Source: Alviniconcha marisindica (lineage: Eukaryota > Mollusca > Gastropoda > Provannidae). Taken from it: DNA of 64,000 bases. The stretch is from NCBI GenBank assembly GCA_018857735.1, contig JABMCL010001460.1, forward strand, positions 471,001 through 535,000. The letters run 5' to 3'. The notes under the pieces were generated by a model. It was not told the DNA's origin. It made no database searches and was given only the letters and a program-made list of their open reading frames with translations. Made by a program: the position numbers and the translations under genes. Shown in pieces: positions 10,940 through 21,085 of this stretch (position 1 is the stretch's first letter; each line of letters begins with the position of its first letter).

Positions 10940-11625
10940 GTGAGCAGGTTTGGCCTAGCAGTTAGGCATCAGGTTGGTAGGTGGACTGATGTGGGTTCAG
11001 TTCCCTGCTTTTGGCTGTCCTTTCTGTTCAAAAATTGTGGTTTATGGACACTGCCTTGTGACTGCCCTTCACAATATTTAATGAAACAAACCTTGAAATG
11101 GATGTCATTGTTGCCCTTTGCAATATTTAATGAAACAAACCTTGAAATGGGTCTCATTGTTACTGCAGGTGACTGCTCTTCGCATTATTTAATGAAACAA
11201 ACCTTAAAAGGGATCTCTTCATTGCCCATTTTAATGCAGGAATCATGCTGGTAGTGACAGTGTGGGTATAGTTAATGAAACAAACCTTGAAACGGCTCTC
11301 ATCAGTGCCCATCTTAATACAGGAATCATGCTGGTAGTGACAGTGTAGCACGGGGTATAGTTAATGAAACAAACCTTGAAACGGCTCTCATCAGTGCCCA
11401 TCTTAATACAGGAATCATGCTGGTAGTGACAGTGTAGCACGGGGTATAGTTAATGAAACAAACCTTGAAACGGCTCTCATCAGTGCCCATCTTAATGCAG
11501 GAATCATGCTGGTAGTGACAGTGTAGTGCAAGGTACAGTGTAGTGCAAGGTATAGTTCCCCTCTCCCCACCTCCTGGGATCTCGGTCCCTGCCACTACCT
11601 CTCTGGAGACAACTCTGTGTTAAAG
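10940..11625 (+). mobile_element. tRNA-derived SINE B2, internally expanded
   Basis: The head has A box TGGCCTAGCAG (10951-10961) and a degenerate B box GGTTCAGTTCC (10994-11004). The body follows with GTGGTTTATGGACACTG and TTAATGAAACAAACCTTGAA. The B2 tail (GATCTCGGTCCCTGCC to CTCTGTGTTAAAG) ends the copy. Other copies are ~310 bp; this one is ~685 bp because a body segment is repeated (see 11075-11530). Confidence 0.88.
11075..11530 (+). repeat. Minisatellite grown from the SINE body
   Basis: TTAATGAAACAAACCTTGAA recurs about six times. The first three units are short (about 50-85 bp). The last three are nearly identical ~84-86 bp units running through GGAATCATGCTGGTAGTGAC and TAGCACGGGGTATAG. 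The near identity of the last units suggests recent slippage or unequal exchange. Confidence 0.9.
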
Positions 11626-11773
11626 AAGTCTTCTTATAAAGAACAAGCAAGGCAGTCTATTTTATTCCACAGGCCCACATGAGAACCTTCATTAGCAAGA
11701 CTATAGTAGCCATGTCAGTTCTAATGCAAGGAAAAACTTGCCCAAAAATATGGACACATTATTGTTTGGGAAA

Positions 11774-11776
<3 letters not shown>

Positions 11777-11832
<56 letters not shown>
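11777..11832. repeat. (AT)n microsatellite
   Basis: Uninterrupted AT dinucleotide repeat of about 28 units. Confidence 0.95.
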
Positions 11833-11834
<2 letters not shown>

Positions 11835-12304
11835 TGAGAGGACCCTCTGAAAGAGCAAATAAATAAAATAAATAAAAAGGGGTGGGAATGATGGATTATG
11901 TATAATTAATATCTCATGGTTTTTGAAGTTGCACTATTTTGCCAGGTATGTTTATTATCAGTGAAAACATGTAGCATCACCATTGCAGTGTTCCTATTTT
12001 GCCAGTGGTGTTTTACTGTCGATACAGAAATTGCCAGTTCCCCTCTGCTGAGAACCCAGAACTGTGAAATATCCTGTCTTTTGGGTTTGACTTTTAGCTC
12101 AGAATAAAGCTTTGTGTGCTGTGGCTATTAGTAGTATTAGTAGGCTATTTCCTTTCTGCCTTCCTTATTCAGGGAGCTTAATTTTTCTGGCACTTGTTTG
12201 CTGTTGCCTGTGTTGTGTTCAGCGAAATAGAAGGAGAGAATTGATTTTCAGTGCCCAGTCAACCATGTCAGTTATATCTGGGCAAATTGTGTCCAGAACT
12301 GGGA

Positions 12305-12415
12305 GCCAGCTTATAGTGCTTGATTTGACTACATGTTTTGAACTGGTGTTGAAATTTTTTGAAATTTTGACCCTGGGCCAGGGATGTTAAATTCAGTTCC
12401 AGGAACTAACTAACC
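12305..12415 (+). mobile_element. Family J fragment
   Basis: Shares GACTACATGTTTTGAACTGG, GACCCTGG and a terminal GTTAAA...CCAGGAACTAACTAACC arrangement with copies at 14330-14465, 32525-32596 and 59495-59635. It looks like the 3' part of an old SINE or LINE. Strongly diverged. Confidence 0.5.
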
Positions 12416-12482
12416 CTCTCTCTGTATCTCTCTGTCTCACTCTGGCCGTCTGTCTCTGTCTCTGTCTCTGTCTCTCTCTCTC
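12416..12482. repeat. (TCTC/TCTG)n microsatellite
   Basis: Imperfect CT/CTGT repeat. Confidence 0.9.
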
Positions 12483-12712
12483 CTGCAAACATGGAGTCGG
12501 GAGTGATGTGAGCCATGAACTGTGAATCCAACTTTTAGGTGTGGTTTGATGAATTTTGTTATGCTCTGAATGATGGCCTTCAGGGTTGACTGGGCGACAG
12601 CAATAGGGAAATAAATGACAGATGCAGGGGCTAAGTGTTTTACTGGCAGAGTTGCAGTTGCACAAGTTGTATTTTTCTGTTGTTTTCAGCCTGTTATGTC
12701 CTCATGTGGTTT

Positions 12713-12884
12713 TGGACTACCTGTATCAGTATCACTGTCTAGATTCAAGAGGTTTATTTGTCAAAACTTGGACTACCTGTATTAGTTTCACTGTCTATAT
12801 ATATTCAAGAGGTTTATTTGTCCAAACTTGGACTACCTGTATCAGTATCACTGTCTATATTCAAGAGGTTTATTTGTCAAAACT
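12713..12884. repeat. 56-60 bp tandem repeat, three copies
   Basis: Units start at 12713, 12768 and 12828 with TGGACTACCTGTATYAG and end with GAGGTTTATTTGTCMAAACT. The middle unit has an extra ATAT. Confidence 0.9.
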
Positions 12885-13190
12885 TGTTGAGTGACAAAAG
12901 TATTGAAATATATACATTTATCATTATCGTAGTATATCTTAATTCACATCTGATGTAAATCTTTTTTTTCTTTTTTTTCCCCTTCTTTTTCTGATGTGAC
13001 TCTTACTCAGCATTATTTGGAAGTTATGTTGTGAGGACAAAATTGAAGAGTAAAGAGTTTATTTACCCTGTTTAGGTTCTTTGACTTTTGAGCTATGTTT
13101 CAGTTACAAACAATAGCATCAATACCGATAGTTTTAAACTTTTATACCATACTGACCATACAGTGCCTAACTCAGTAACTGCCTTACTAT

Positions 13191-13192
<2 letters not shown>

Positions 13193-13231
<39 letters not shown>

Positions 13232-13257
13232 TAATTTTTGTATACCTGCACATTATG

Positions 13258-13329
<72 letters not shown>

Positions 13330-13369
13330 AATTGTGTGTTTGTTGTGTGTGTGTGTGTGTGTGTGTGGG

Positions 13370-13415
<46 letters not shown>
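13193..13415. repeat. CA / AG / GT / AG microsatellite cluster
   Basis: CA (13193-13228), AG (13261-13328), GT (13334-13367) and AG (13374-13414) tracts lie in close succession. Long AG runs can form triplex DNA. Confidence 0.95.
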
Positions 13416-13419
<4 letters not shown>

Positions 13420-14329
13420 GAGGGGGTGGGGGTATCCATTTTTAATGCACAGACAGAGAAGAGAGGGCGAGTGTGTGTGTACGTGTCACAATGTGTGTTC
13501 GTGTGTGCATGTATATTGTGTGTAGGTGTGTGTTAACACCCACCATATTTATGTTGCACTGATGGTTCATGCTTAATACTCATAGTCATAATGTGAAGTT
13601 ACTAGTCCAAGGGACAAACAGCTGTAGCAGTAGCAGGAGAATTATTAGTGAGAACTGCTTGTGAAGTTGTGACTAGGAGTGTCTACAGTACAGACAATAA
13701 TCAATAGTAAACCAGGTCGACACACTCACACTGCATAGCTTATGGCCCTCCCTTCATGCGGTTTGCAGCCTTTTAATTAATTCATGCATTTCACTCTGCC
13801 ATGAGCAAATAAGCCCTTATCAATCGATTGTGAATCCTTAGAAACGGGAATGAGAGAGAAACGGGAATGAGAGAGAGAGAGAGAGTATTGATGTTAGTCA
13901 TAACTAGTTGCCCATTTGAAGATTTTGTGTTGATCTACTGCTTACATACATGTACATAAGCTTGCAAGAAAATATTTTACACAGTGTATATATTTAGGGC
14001 ATACAACTTTATTAATAGATGACTTTTGGGGGCTATATTTTGCATTTGTATCTTTTATTCTTACACAGATACCATGCTTTTAAAAAACAACAACAATTAA
14101 TTGGGCATGTTTGTGATTTGATCAGTTTTATATAAATTTTATACTCGATATATCTCCGGGAATCTGCCTAGAAGTGGAAGTAGTGTCTTTCCCAGTTGTA
14201 AAAAAGTAAGTGAAATGTAAATATTGGGATGTGACAATTATGGACAGGTTTGGTTTGGTTGTATTTGCTGTTGGTTGTGTTGTGAGTAGTCTTAACTGTG
14301 ACTGTGGGCTGGCTTTTTACACTTTTTTG

Positions 14330-14373
14330 GTGACCTGTGTTTTGACCTGGTATGGGGTAACTAATAATATATG

Positions 14374-14425
<52 letters not shown>

Positions 14426-14465
14426 TCCCAAGGTGACCCTTAGCGATTAATTGGAACTAAAAACT
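14330..14465 (+). mobile_element. Family J copy interrupted by (GT)n
   Basis: GGTGACCTGTGTTTTGACCT and, after a GT repeat (14373-14424), AAGGTGACCCTTAGCG...ACTAAAAACTAACTGG match the order in the 59495-59635 copy. The GT run sits where that copy has unique sequence. Confidence 0.55.
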
Positions 14466-14633
14466 AACTGGTAATGTGGTATATTATTAGACTGATTGAT
14501 CATATTACAGATATATATATATATAACTAGAGTGCTGTTCTTTGCTTCTGAGCAGACTAACTGTACTCAGGTAGCATGCAATGCTAAATGAGTGACTGTA
14601 CTTTACACAGCACAATTTGTGTGTGTGTGTGTG

Positions 14634-14905
14634 ATATGTCCACCAAAGTTGTGTAGAACAGTTCTGGTTGGTGCCAGGTGAAACTGATGTGATTTCCGTG
14701 CACGTTCTGTGTACACCATACAGCCATGCACCAGTTCACAGTTTTATTTGAAGCCACATACATGGGGTGCATGTGTGTTTTAGCTGTAACCTTCCCCTCG
14801 CACTTTTGGCAGAATAACTGGGATCATTTGCAAGCTGCCGCGGTAACATAGGGGTGGAACAGGTACTGAAATAAGACTCAGAGTCAGCACGAAAAGTTCA
14901 TTGAG
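14634..14905 (+). mobile_element. Family G repeat, uninterrupted copy
   Basis: Blocks TGGTGCCAGGTGAAACTG, GTTCTGTGTACACCATAC, CATGCACCAG, GAAGCCACATAC, GGGATCATTTGC and TAGGGGTGGAAC match in order to 55160-55515. This copy has a clean CCATGCACCAGTTCACAG where the other copy carries a family A insertion, so it serves as the empty site. No coding frame is evident. Confidence 0.8.
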
Positions 14906-15231
14906 GAGAAGAAATTCTCCCCCTGCTCCTGCCAGGGAATGACCTTGCGATCGCCAGTGGGGCGTTCTGTCATTGAGCTGTCCCTGCTGTTGACCTTTTA
15001 GACTTGATTGCAGCTGCTGTTGACTGTTGTACATACATGTACAGAACCGTGATGCAGCTTTTTACTTGTAAGTTAGTCAGTTAGCGTCTTGTCCTTTGAG
15101 CTGGTATAAAACTAAGAGTTTTGATGGTGTGATTCGTCCTGCGGTGGCCCGGTGCAGTAACTAGATCATTAGATGGGATGTTAAAATCCTGGAACAGAGT
15201 TGTTGTTTTTGTGTGTGTGGCTTTTGTTTAA

Positions 15232-15235
<4 letters not shown>

Positions 15236-15293
<58 letters not shown>
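15236..15293. repeat. (GT)n microsatellite
   Basis: Pure GT dinucleotide repeat. Confidence 0.97.
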
Positions 15294-15294
<1 letters not shown>

Positions 15295-15424
15295 CTGTAT
15301 ATAAATTACCATTTTAATGAGGAGACTGTTTTAGTATGCTATATGATTATTTTTTTTCTCTTCCCATGGATGTTTTGTTCACTCTGCAAATTGACATTCC
15401 TCCTCCTCCTTCAGTTAGTTCACA

Positions 15425-15670
15425 CTGATATAACAGTACTGGTTGACTGGGCATAAAACACCAAGTTACTTACTTCAATCGGGTTTAACCATTTTGTGAT
15501 TTTCTGTGGCGCCCTTTCCCTTCCAGATGCTTGTTTGTTAAGTTTACAAGTATGATATGTACCCATTTAATCATATATATATAATTTCATATTATAAAAA
15601 CTCTTTAGATGTGATTTGCCCTGATATAACTGTACTGGTTGACTGGGTGTAAGACACCAAGTTACTTACT
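15425..15670 (+). mobile_element. Two family K fragments
   Basis: CTGATATAACWGTACTGGTT, then GACTGGGYRTAARACACCAA, then GTTACTTACTT appears at 15425-15475 and 15620-15669. Reversed versions occur at 25516-25560 and 51615-51662. Probably a short retroelement tail; the ~195 bp spacing suggests a local duplication. Confidence 0.65.
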
Positions 15671-16304
15671 TTTGATGTGGTTTTTGCTTGTTAAGTATGG
15701 CACTGTATTGGTGTATGTAGCCAAGTCTGCATGCCCTCAGTATCCCCCCACCCCCTTTGAAAGTCAGTTTGTTGGGTGCATAGCAAATGGTTGATTTGGT
15801 ATTGACTGGAAATGGGCGGGCTTTGGTGACAACATGTTATTTGTAGACAATCATCATCGGTCTTTACTGTGTGTCACTGTTATGATCTAATCTAGTTGTA
15901 TTTATTGGTAATATATGTTTCTTCTTCAACACCACCTTTCTCTGTAAAGTGACCCCAGTTGATCAAGTTAATTATTTTGTTTAAAAAAAAAGAAGTTAAA
16001 AAGATATATGCTAATTTAATATCACAGTGCAAAACATATCATCATATGTGCAAATTTTCTGGGTAAGCCCCTTTTTCAAAACAATAGAACAATAGTTAGT
16101 AAATAAGAAATGTACTTGTCTGGTTGTGGTATGTTGAAGGCATTCATTTATCACGGTTTAACTGTTGTTTCGTCGTTTTGAAAAATGGAGCTTACACCAA
16201 AAAAGTGCACATATTTTGTATTGTCATGATGCATAGTAAATTAGTGTTTCCTTTAACTGTTTAATTGTTTTGGTAGGACTATGCTCTACATGTGTATAGA
16301 ATAT

Positions 16305-16382
16305 CATATTTAGGTTAATATGTATCATGTGAGCGCTCACAGCGTTGATGAGCGCATGATAAATGTACATTATTATTATTAA
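16305..16382. repeat. Family E tail, inverted relative to 2338-2415
   Basis: Contains GGTTAATATGTATCATGTGA, GAGCGCTCAC and GCATGATAAATGTACATT followed by (ATT)n. It is the reverse complement of the 2338-2415 block. Confidence 0.75.
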
Positions 16383-16902
16383 CATTACATGCTAGCATCT
16401 TATTAGAATGCTTGCAGTATAGCACTGGCAGTGGTCCTTGTTTCAATTTTTTTGATTATTTAGTTAGTCACCCCCTTCACCTTCTACACTTAACAGGTTT
16501 GTGGTTGCTTAGAAATCAGATATTAATGACAGAAATGTAGATTATCTGTCAGTCTGCATCACTGTGTGCTCTTACTTACTACTGTCGATGTGGTGCGGTT
16601 GACTTGCCGTTAAAAAGCAATTTCATGTGAGATCTTGCGAGAATGAGGATGCCATGCAATATGCATTACACCTTTGTTTAACACAGATGTGTGAGAACCA
16701 TTCCTTGTGGACTTTGTGACCCTTTCCCAAAGGGACTTTTACCTGATGCATTTCTCAGCAGGAGGTTTTAGCACTTGTTGTCTATTTGGCGGTTTTTGAT
16801 CTGTTGATTTATGTGTATTAAAACTTCTTTTGTTAGCACAAATATTTGTTCTTTATTATGCACAAGCTCGAAGCGATATACATGCATGTTACGCGGTCCG
16901 AA

Positions 16903-16966
16903 TGTTAAATCTCTCTGTCTAGTGTCTGTCTCTTCTCTCTCTCTTGCTCACTCTGTCTGTCTGTCT

Positions 16967-17044
<78 letters not shown>

Positions 17045-17153
17045 TCTCTGTTTCTTCTTCTTCTCTCTCTCTCTCTCTCTCGATCTCTCTGTTTCTTCTT
17101 CTTCTTCTTCTTCTCTCTCTCTCTCTCTCTCTGTTTCTTCTTTCTTCTTCTCT

Positions 17154-17202
<49 letters not shown>

Positions 17203-17212
17203 CTGTCTGTAG
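16903..17212. repeat. Long (CT)n/(TTC)n polypyrimidine tract
   Basis: About 300 bp of CT repeats interrupted by TTC and CTGT units, followed shortly by a G run (17340-17357). Open frames on both strands across it (133-135 codons of Leu/Ser or Arg/Glu) are artefacts. Confidence 0.97.
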
Positions 17213-17526
17213 GGATGGAGGTTACAAATGTTGTGTTTCCGCCCCACCCTGTCTGTTTAGCCAAGGTTGCAATGCACATCAGCCCCGATAAGAGGGCTAT
17301 GACTTTCCACACCTCGGGATGGGTGGGTGGTGGTCGTGATGGGGGGGGGGGGGGGGTAATACAACCTGCTGGATCTGAATCAGGTGAGTGAGAGAAACTT
17401 TCTCCGACACAGATCAGCTGCCGCAGGAATGAATGACACGGGACACGTTCGGCGTGTGTGTGTGTGTGAGAGAGAGAGATTTGGGGGTCCTGTCAGTGTC
17501 AACCGCGCAAGGTCACATCAGGACGG

Positions 17527-17529
<3 letters not shown>

Positions 17530-17586
<57 letters not shown>

Positions 17587-17640
17587 ACTGAACTTTAATA
17601 CTCAAGGATACAGATTTTAGGTCCTGTTAACCTTACTCTG

Positions 17641-17702
<62 letters not shown>

Positions 17703-17741
17703 TTTTTAGGTCATGTCACCCACACAGGGTCACTCTGGATG

Positions 17742-17806
<65 letters not shown>

Positions 17807-18186
17807 CGAATGGTTTATTGAAGTAGGCCATCTGCCCGTGTCAAATTGGGAGCAATCGGGGAAGTAATGCAGTACATGGATACACAAAATCAATATCTAT
17901 CCATATACATATTGACAATAACCAAGCACGCATGCACGCACGCACGCACGCACAATTTGGAAACACGCACGCGCACACAAAAACACAGACTTCATATGCA
18001 TAATCAAATATGAAACGTGCTTAAGGAGTGGCATCCAAGGTATTAAGTGATCAAGGGACCGCAGACGATATCAATTCGAATGCCTTAGAGATAAAGATAG
18101 CAAGTGGTAAGGTCTGCCTTGTATCTGCTAGTAAAATTGCCATTTTAAACGCAGATGGATGGAGATAGAACTTTTCAAGCAAGTAG

Positions 18187-18253
<67 letters not shown>

Positions 18254-18306
18254 TTTAATACTCAAGGATACAGATTTTAGGTCCTGTTAACCGTACAGGG
18301 TCACTG

Positions 18307-18378
<72 letters not shown>

Positions 18379-18436
18379 GGTCATGTTACCCACACAGGGT
18401 CACTCTGGGGGGAGGGAGAGAGAGAGAGAGAGAGAT
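17530..18436. repeat. Six (AG)n tracts in a duplicated framework
   Basis: AG tracts lie at about 17530-17582, 17645-17700, 17748-17801, 18189-18250, 18312-18374 and 18413-18436. The spacer ACTTTAATACTCAAGGATAC with GATTTTAGGTCCTGTTAACC occurs at 17590 and 18252. A second spacer with TTTAGGTCATGTYACCCAC occurs at about 17704 and 18375. The offset is ~670 bp, so the whole block was probably duplicated. Between them lie a piece with GGTTTATTGAAGTAGGCCA (17813 on) and a CACG run (17934-17953). Confidence 0.85.
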
Positions 18437-18944
18437 ATATCTTCGGGGACAAAACATCAGCACGACGCAAGTGTACTGTATGTCTCATTGATTCAGAACA
18501 GCCCATTGCTGAGGAAAGAGTAAGACGGTAACAGATTTTTAACGCACGAGGTCACGATCTTGTGGTACAGCTGCGCGAAGGAAGTTAATGATGTGTGCAC
18601 TGCGTAACTCGGATGACACGTTGCTAACAGTACTGCAGTCATATTGATTCTGGCACACACCATCAAGGCAGCACAGGCGAAGGTTCGGATATCTCTAACT
18701 CTTGTTCTTCCCCCCTTTTTTTAAATTAATTTATTTTATTTTATTGTGTTTGTGAACACTTAGGTTGTGTCATGTGCTGTTCTGTTGGTTTGATGCTTCA
18801 CAGGTGTCTGATGGATAGCGAGCGAAGCACCCTATGTAATGCGTGCATTATTGCAAAACGAAGTGGAAGTGTCTATAGCAGAAAACTTCTCTTTGTACTG
18901 TTGCTCTTTTATTGTCTGGTTCGAGGGTTGTTTGATCATCTTCT
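18437..18944. other. Unique sequence, no gene recognised
   Basis: CpG-containing unique DNA with a short AT-rich patch (18715-18745). The 61-codon frame at 18772-18957 has no known domain. Confidence 0.5.
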
Positions 18945-19006
18945 GACTTTCGTCTAGAGGCAGCCCGGTGGGCGGTTGACGGGATTTTAAAATCCAAGAA
19001 CTAACC
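18945..19006 (+). mobile_element. Family J tail
   Basis: GCCCGGTGGGCGGTTGACGG followed by ATTTTAAAATCCAAGAACTAACC. The TTTTAAAATCCAAGAACYAAC end is shared with 59612-59633. Confidence 0.6.
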
Positions 19007-19130
19007 GACTTTATAAAGTTTACTTTCTATTAGTTTATTGCTGTTATTGTTAGTAGTAGTAGCACCGCAAATTTTCAAAAGCCTTTCCCGTAAAATTTAT
19101 AATATCAACAGGTACGATTTTCTGGCAGGG

Positions 19131-19189
19131 AGTACCATTGTCATCTTATGTCATCAAGATTATGGAGCTACATAATCTGAGACGCACGT

Positions 19190-19268
<79 letters not shown>

Positions 19269-19361
19269 ACACACAGAGAGGGGTGGGGGGAGGGAGGGGG
19301 AGTGTGTTGTACCAACCATTGTCATTTTACGTCATCAAGATTATAGAGCTACATATATATC
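19131..19361. repeat. (CA)n with directly duplicated flanks
   Basis: ACCATTGTCATYTTAYGTCA with TCAAGATTATRGAGCTACAT occurs on both sides (19131-19172 and 19314-19356) of a ~70 bp CA run and a G-rich patch. The microsatellite lies inside a ~180 bp tandem duplication. Confidence 0.85.
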
Positions 19362-20323
19362 TGAGAGAGTCCCGCCCCCCTTTTCCCCTTTCTTCTTCTT
19401 CTTCTTTAACATATTCAGCAGCACTTACTGTGACGTGAAGCTAACGTAATCAGAGACGAGACATCCTCTTATTTTTTGGTGGTCTTGCACTTAATCAGTA
19501 TTTATCTGAGAACAGCAAAACGAACGCTTACCCCTGTGTTTGATTTGAAATGACCGAGTCTTCGCGGCAACAACTGTGGGACACTAAGTTGATTTTGTTG
19601 TTGTTGACTCTCTCTTTTTCTTTTCTTTTTCTGGCTTGACAGTAGAGCTTATGTTGGTGCGTTTCGGTTTATGATGGAAAGTGATGAGTCGCGGTCAGCT
19701 GAGACTGCCAGTGTAATTCTCTGTTACTTATTGATGAACTAAATAATGTGTCAAGTCGACTGGCGACGGGTTGAAATAAAGTGGTACGCCCCGTTATCTC
19801 TGTCAGTGTGTCACAACACGTCACTACTTCAGTGCCAATAAACTGTTGTGTACTTGCCACGTGCCTGTGCAGCAATTACCTTGTGCTGGGGTCACACTCA
19901 CGGCGGTGGGCGGCGAAACCATAGGAGATACGACAGCGTAGGTAATGTTGTTTAGTCTCTGATGACCAGACCTCTGCCCCGTTAAGTACTCCCAAAGCTC
20001 GCCATTGAGAAATAATCCAGTACCGCAGCAGTTACCGTAAGTCTGCAGCCGGTTCTTGGGGTAACCAGGGACCCAGTTCCAGCTCTTAGTGCGATAAAGT
20101 ATCAATCAACTCGCGGTGAGAATTAATTAATAGTTTGTTCGTTTTTTTGTTTTGTTTTGTTATGTCATCTTTCTTTCCTACCGTGATCAGGACAATATTT
20201 TGCTAGAATGCCAGAACAGAAATAACCTGAATTAAATAACAGTTAAAAATCGCATTGATTCATGCCACTTATTTAAAATTAAAATAAAAAATCCATTGTT
20301 CAGTCTCAGTTCACTGAGGAAGG
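19362..20323. other. Unique sequence, no gene recognised
   Basis: Mixed unique DNA. Frames on the minus strand (19669-19875 and 19824-20105) lack recognisable domains. An AT-rich patch lies at 20110-20310. Confidence 0.5.
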
Positions 20324-20352
20324 TTTCAAGAAAACCGAAACGTTTCAACAGA
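20324..20352 (+). other. CTGAGGA-hairpin-GAAACG motif
   Basis: CTGAGGA (20324-20330), one A, the hairpin GGTTT/AAACC with loop CAAGA (20332-20346), then GAAACG (20347-20352). The layout resembles a hammerhead ribozyme core (CUGANGA, stem II, GAAA), but the extra A before the stem departs from the canonical core and I cannot find a convincing stem III and cleavage site. Similar motifs occur near retroelements in many animals, by recollection. Confidence 0.4.
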
Positions 20353-20811
20353 GTGGGGTGTTACTGTTTTTCTTATTTTACTGTACACTTTTTTAGGTTT
20401 GAAAGGGATTTGGAGGAGGGCGTGGGGGATGAAGTTAAGTAAACCGGTTACGCAGAACAAATCGTTAAAGGAGAATGCTTGCATTCAGTAGACGAAGCAT
20501 GCAAGGCTATTCTAACTTAGCCAACCAATGGAGAGAGAGATGGGGGGGGGGGGGGGGGGTGAGTTTTGATAGCTCTGGGTTCTGCGTCCACGGTACATGA
20601 CCGTGGGTTTGCGATGAGAAGGCCCTCCATAGTTAGGGAGAAAGCAAGAAAACAAAACAGACAATACCACCAGAAACATCTTGCCCGTTTTTCTCTTTTT
20701 TTCTTTTGGTCAACCAGATGCCATTTTAATCGGTAATTTGAGAGCTGTTGAGAAGTGTCACCCGTGTATGGCTGGCTTCAAGAAAGATTCGGGCTAAACC
20801 TAACCACAGAG
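20353..20811. other. Unique sequence with poly(G)
   Basis: G run at 20541-20559. Nothing else recognised. Confidence 0.5.
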
Positions 20812-21085
20812 ATACGTAACACAAGCACAACAACAAAGACCTGAGTCGCCTACGGTAACTCTTACCTGGCATGCGTGTAAATACGAGGTACATGAACTCC
20901 ACCAGAGGAACAAGGATGTACATCTGGTGGCATTTATATACCTTGTATTTATACCTCTGATGGAGTTCATGTATCCTGTATTTACACATGCCAGGTGAAA
21001 GTTACCGTAGGCCACTCACGTCTTTGTTGTTGTACTTGTGTTACGTATTTCGAGCGCAAATTAACTCCCTTGTGTGTTGATTCTG
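20812..21085. mobile_element. Foldback (inverted duplicate) of family F
   Basis: The left arm (20812-20908) is the reverse complement of the right arm (20954-21048) at roughly 90% identity by eye, with a 45-bp spacer. Arms start ATACGTAACACAAG and end CTTGTGTTACGTAT. Only the right arm continues as an ordinary family F copy through CGAGCGCAAATTAACTCCCT (to ~21085), so the left arm is an inverted partial duplicate. Transcription would give a long hairpin RNA. Confidence 0.88.

Larger units (their letters stand above)
10300..16900. other. CpG-poor, AT-richer block
   Basis: From about 10.3 to 16.9 kb CG dinucleotides are clearly sparser and TG/CA commoner than in the sequence on either side. 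Many of the CGs present lie inside repeats. This is what germline cytosine methylation leaves behind, and in invertebrates methylation is concentrated in transcribed regions. No exon is recognised within it. Stretches without repeats (11640-12300, 12885-13190, 13550-14320, 15680-16300, 16390-16900) show nothing further. Confidence 0.6.
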
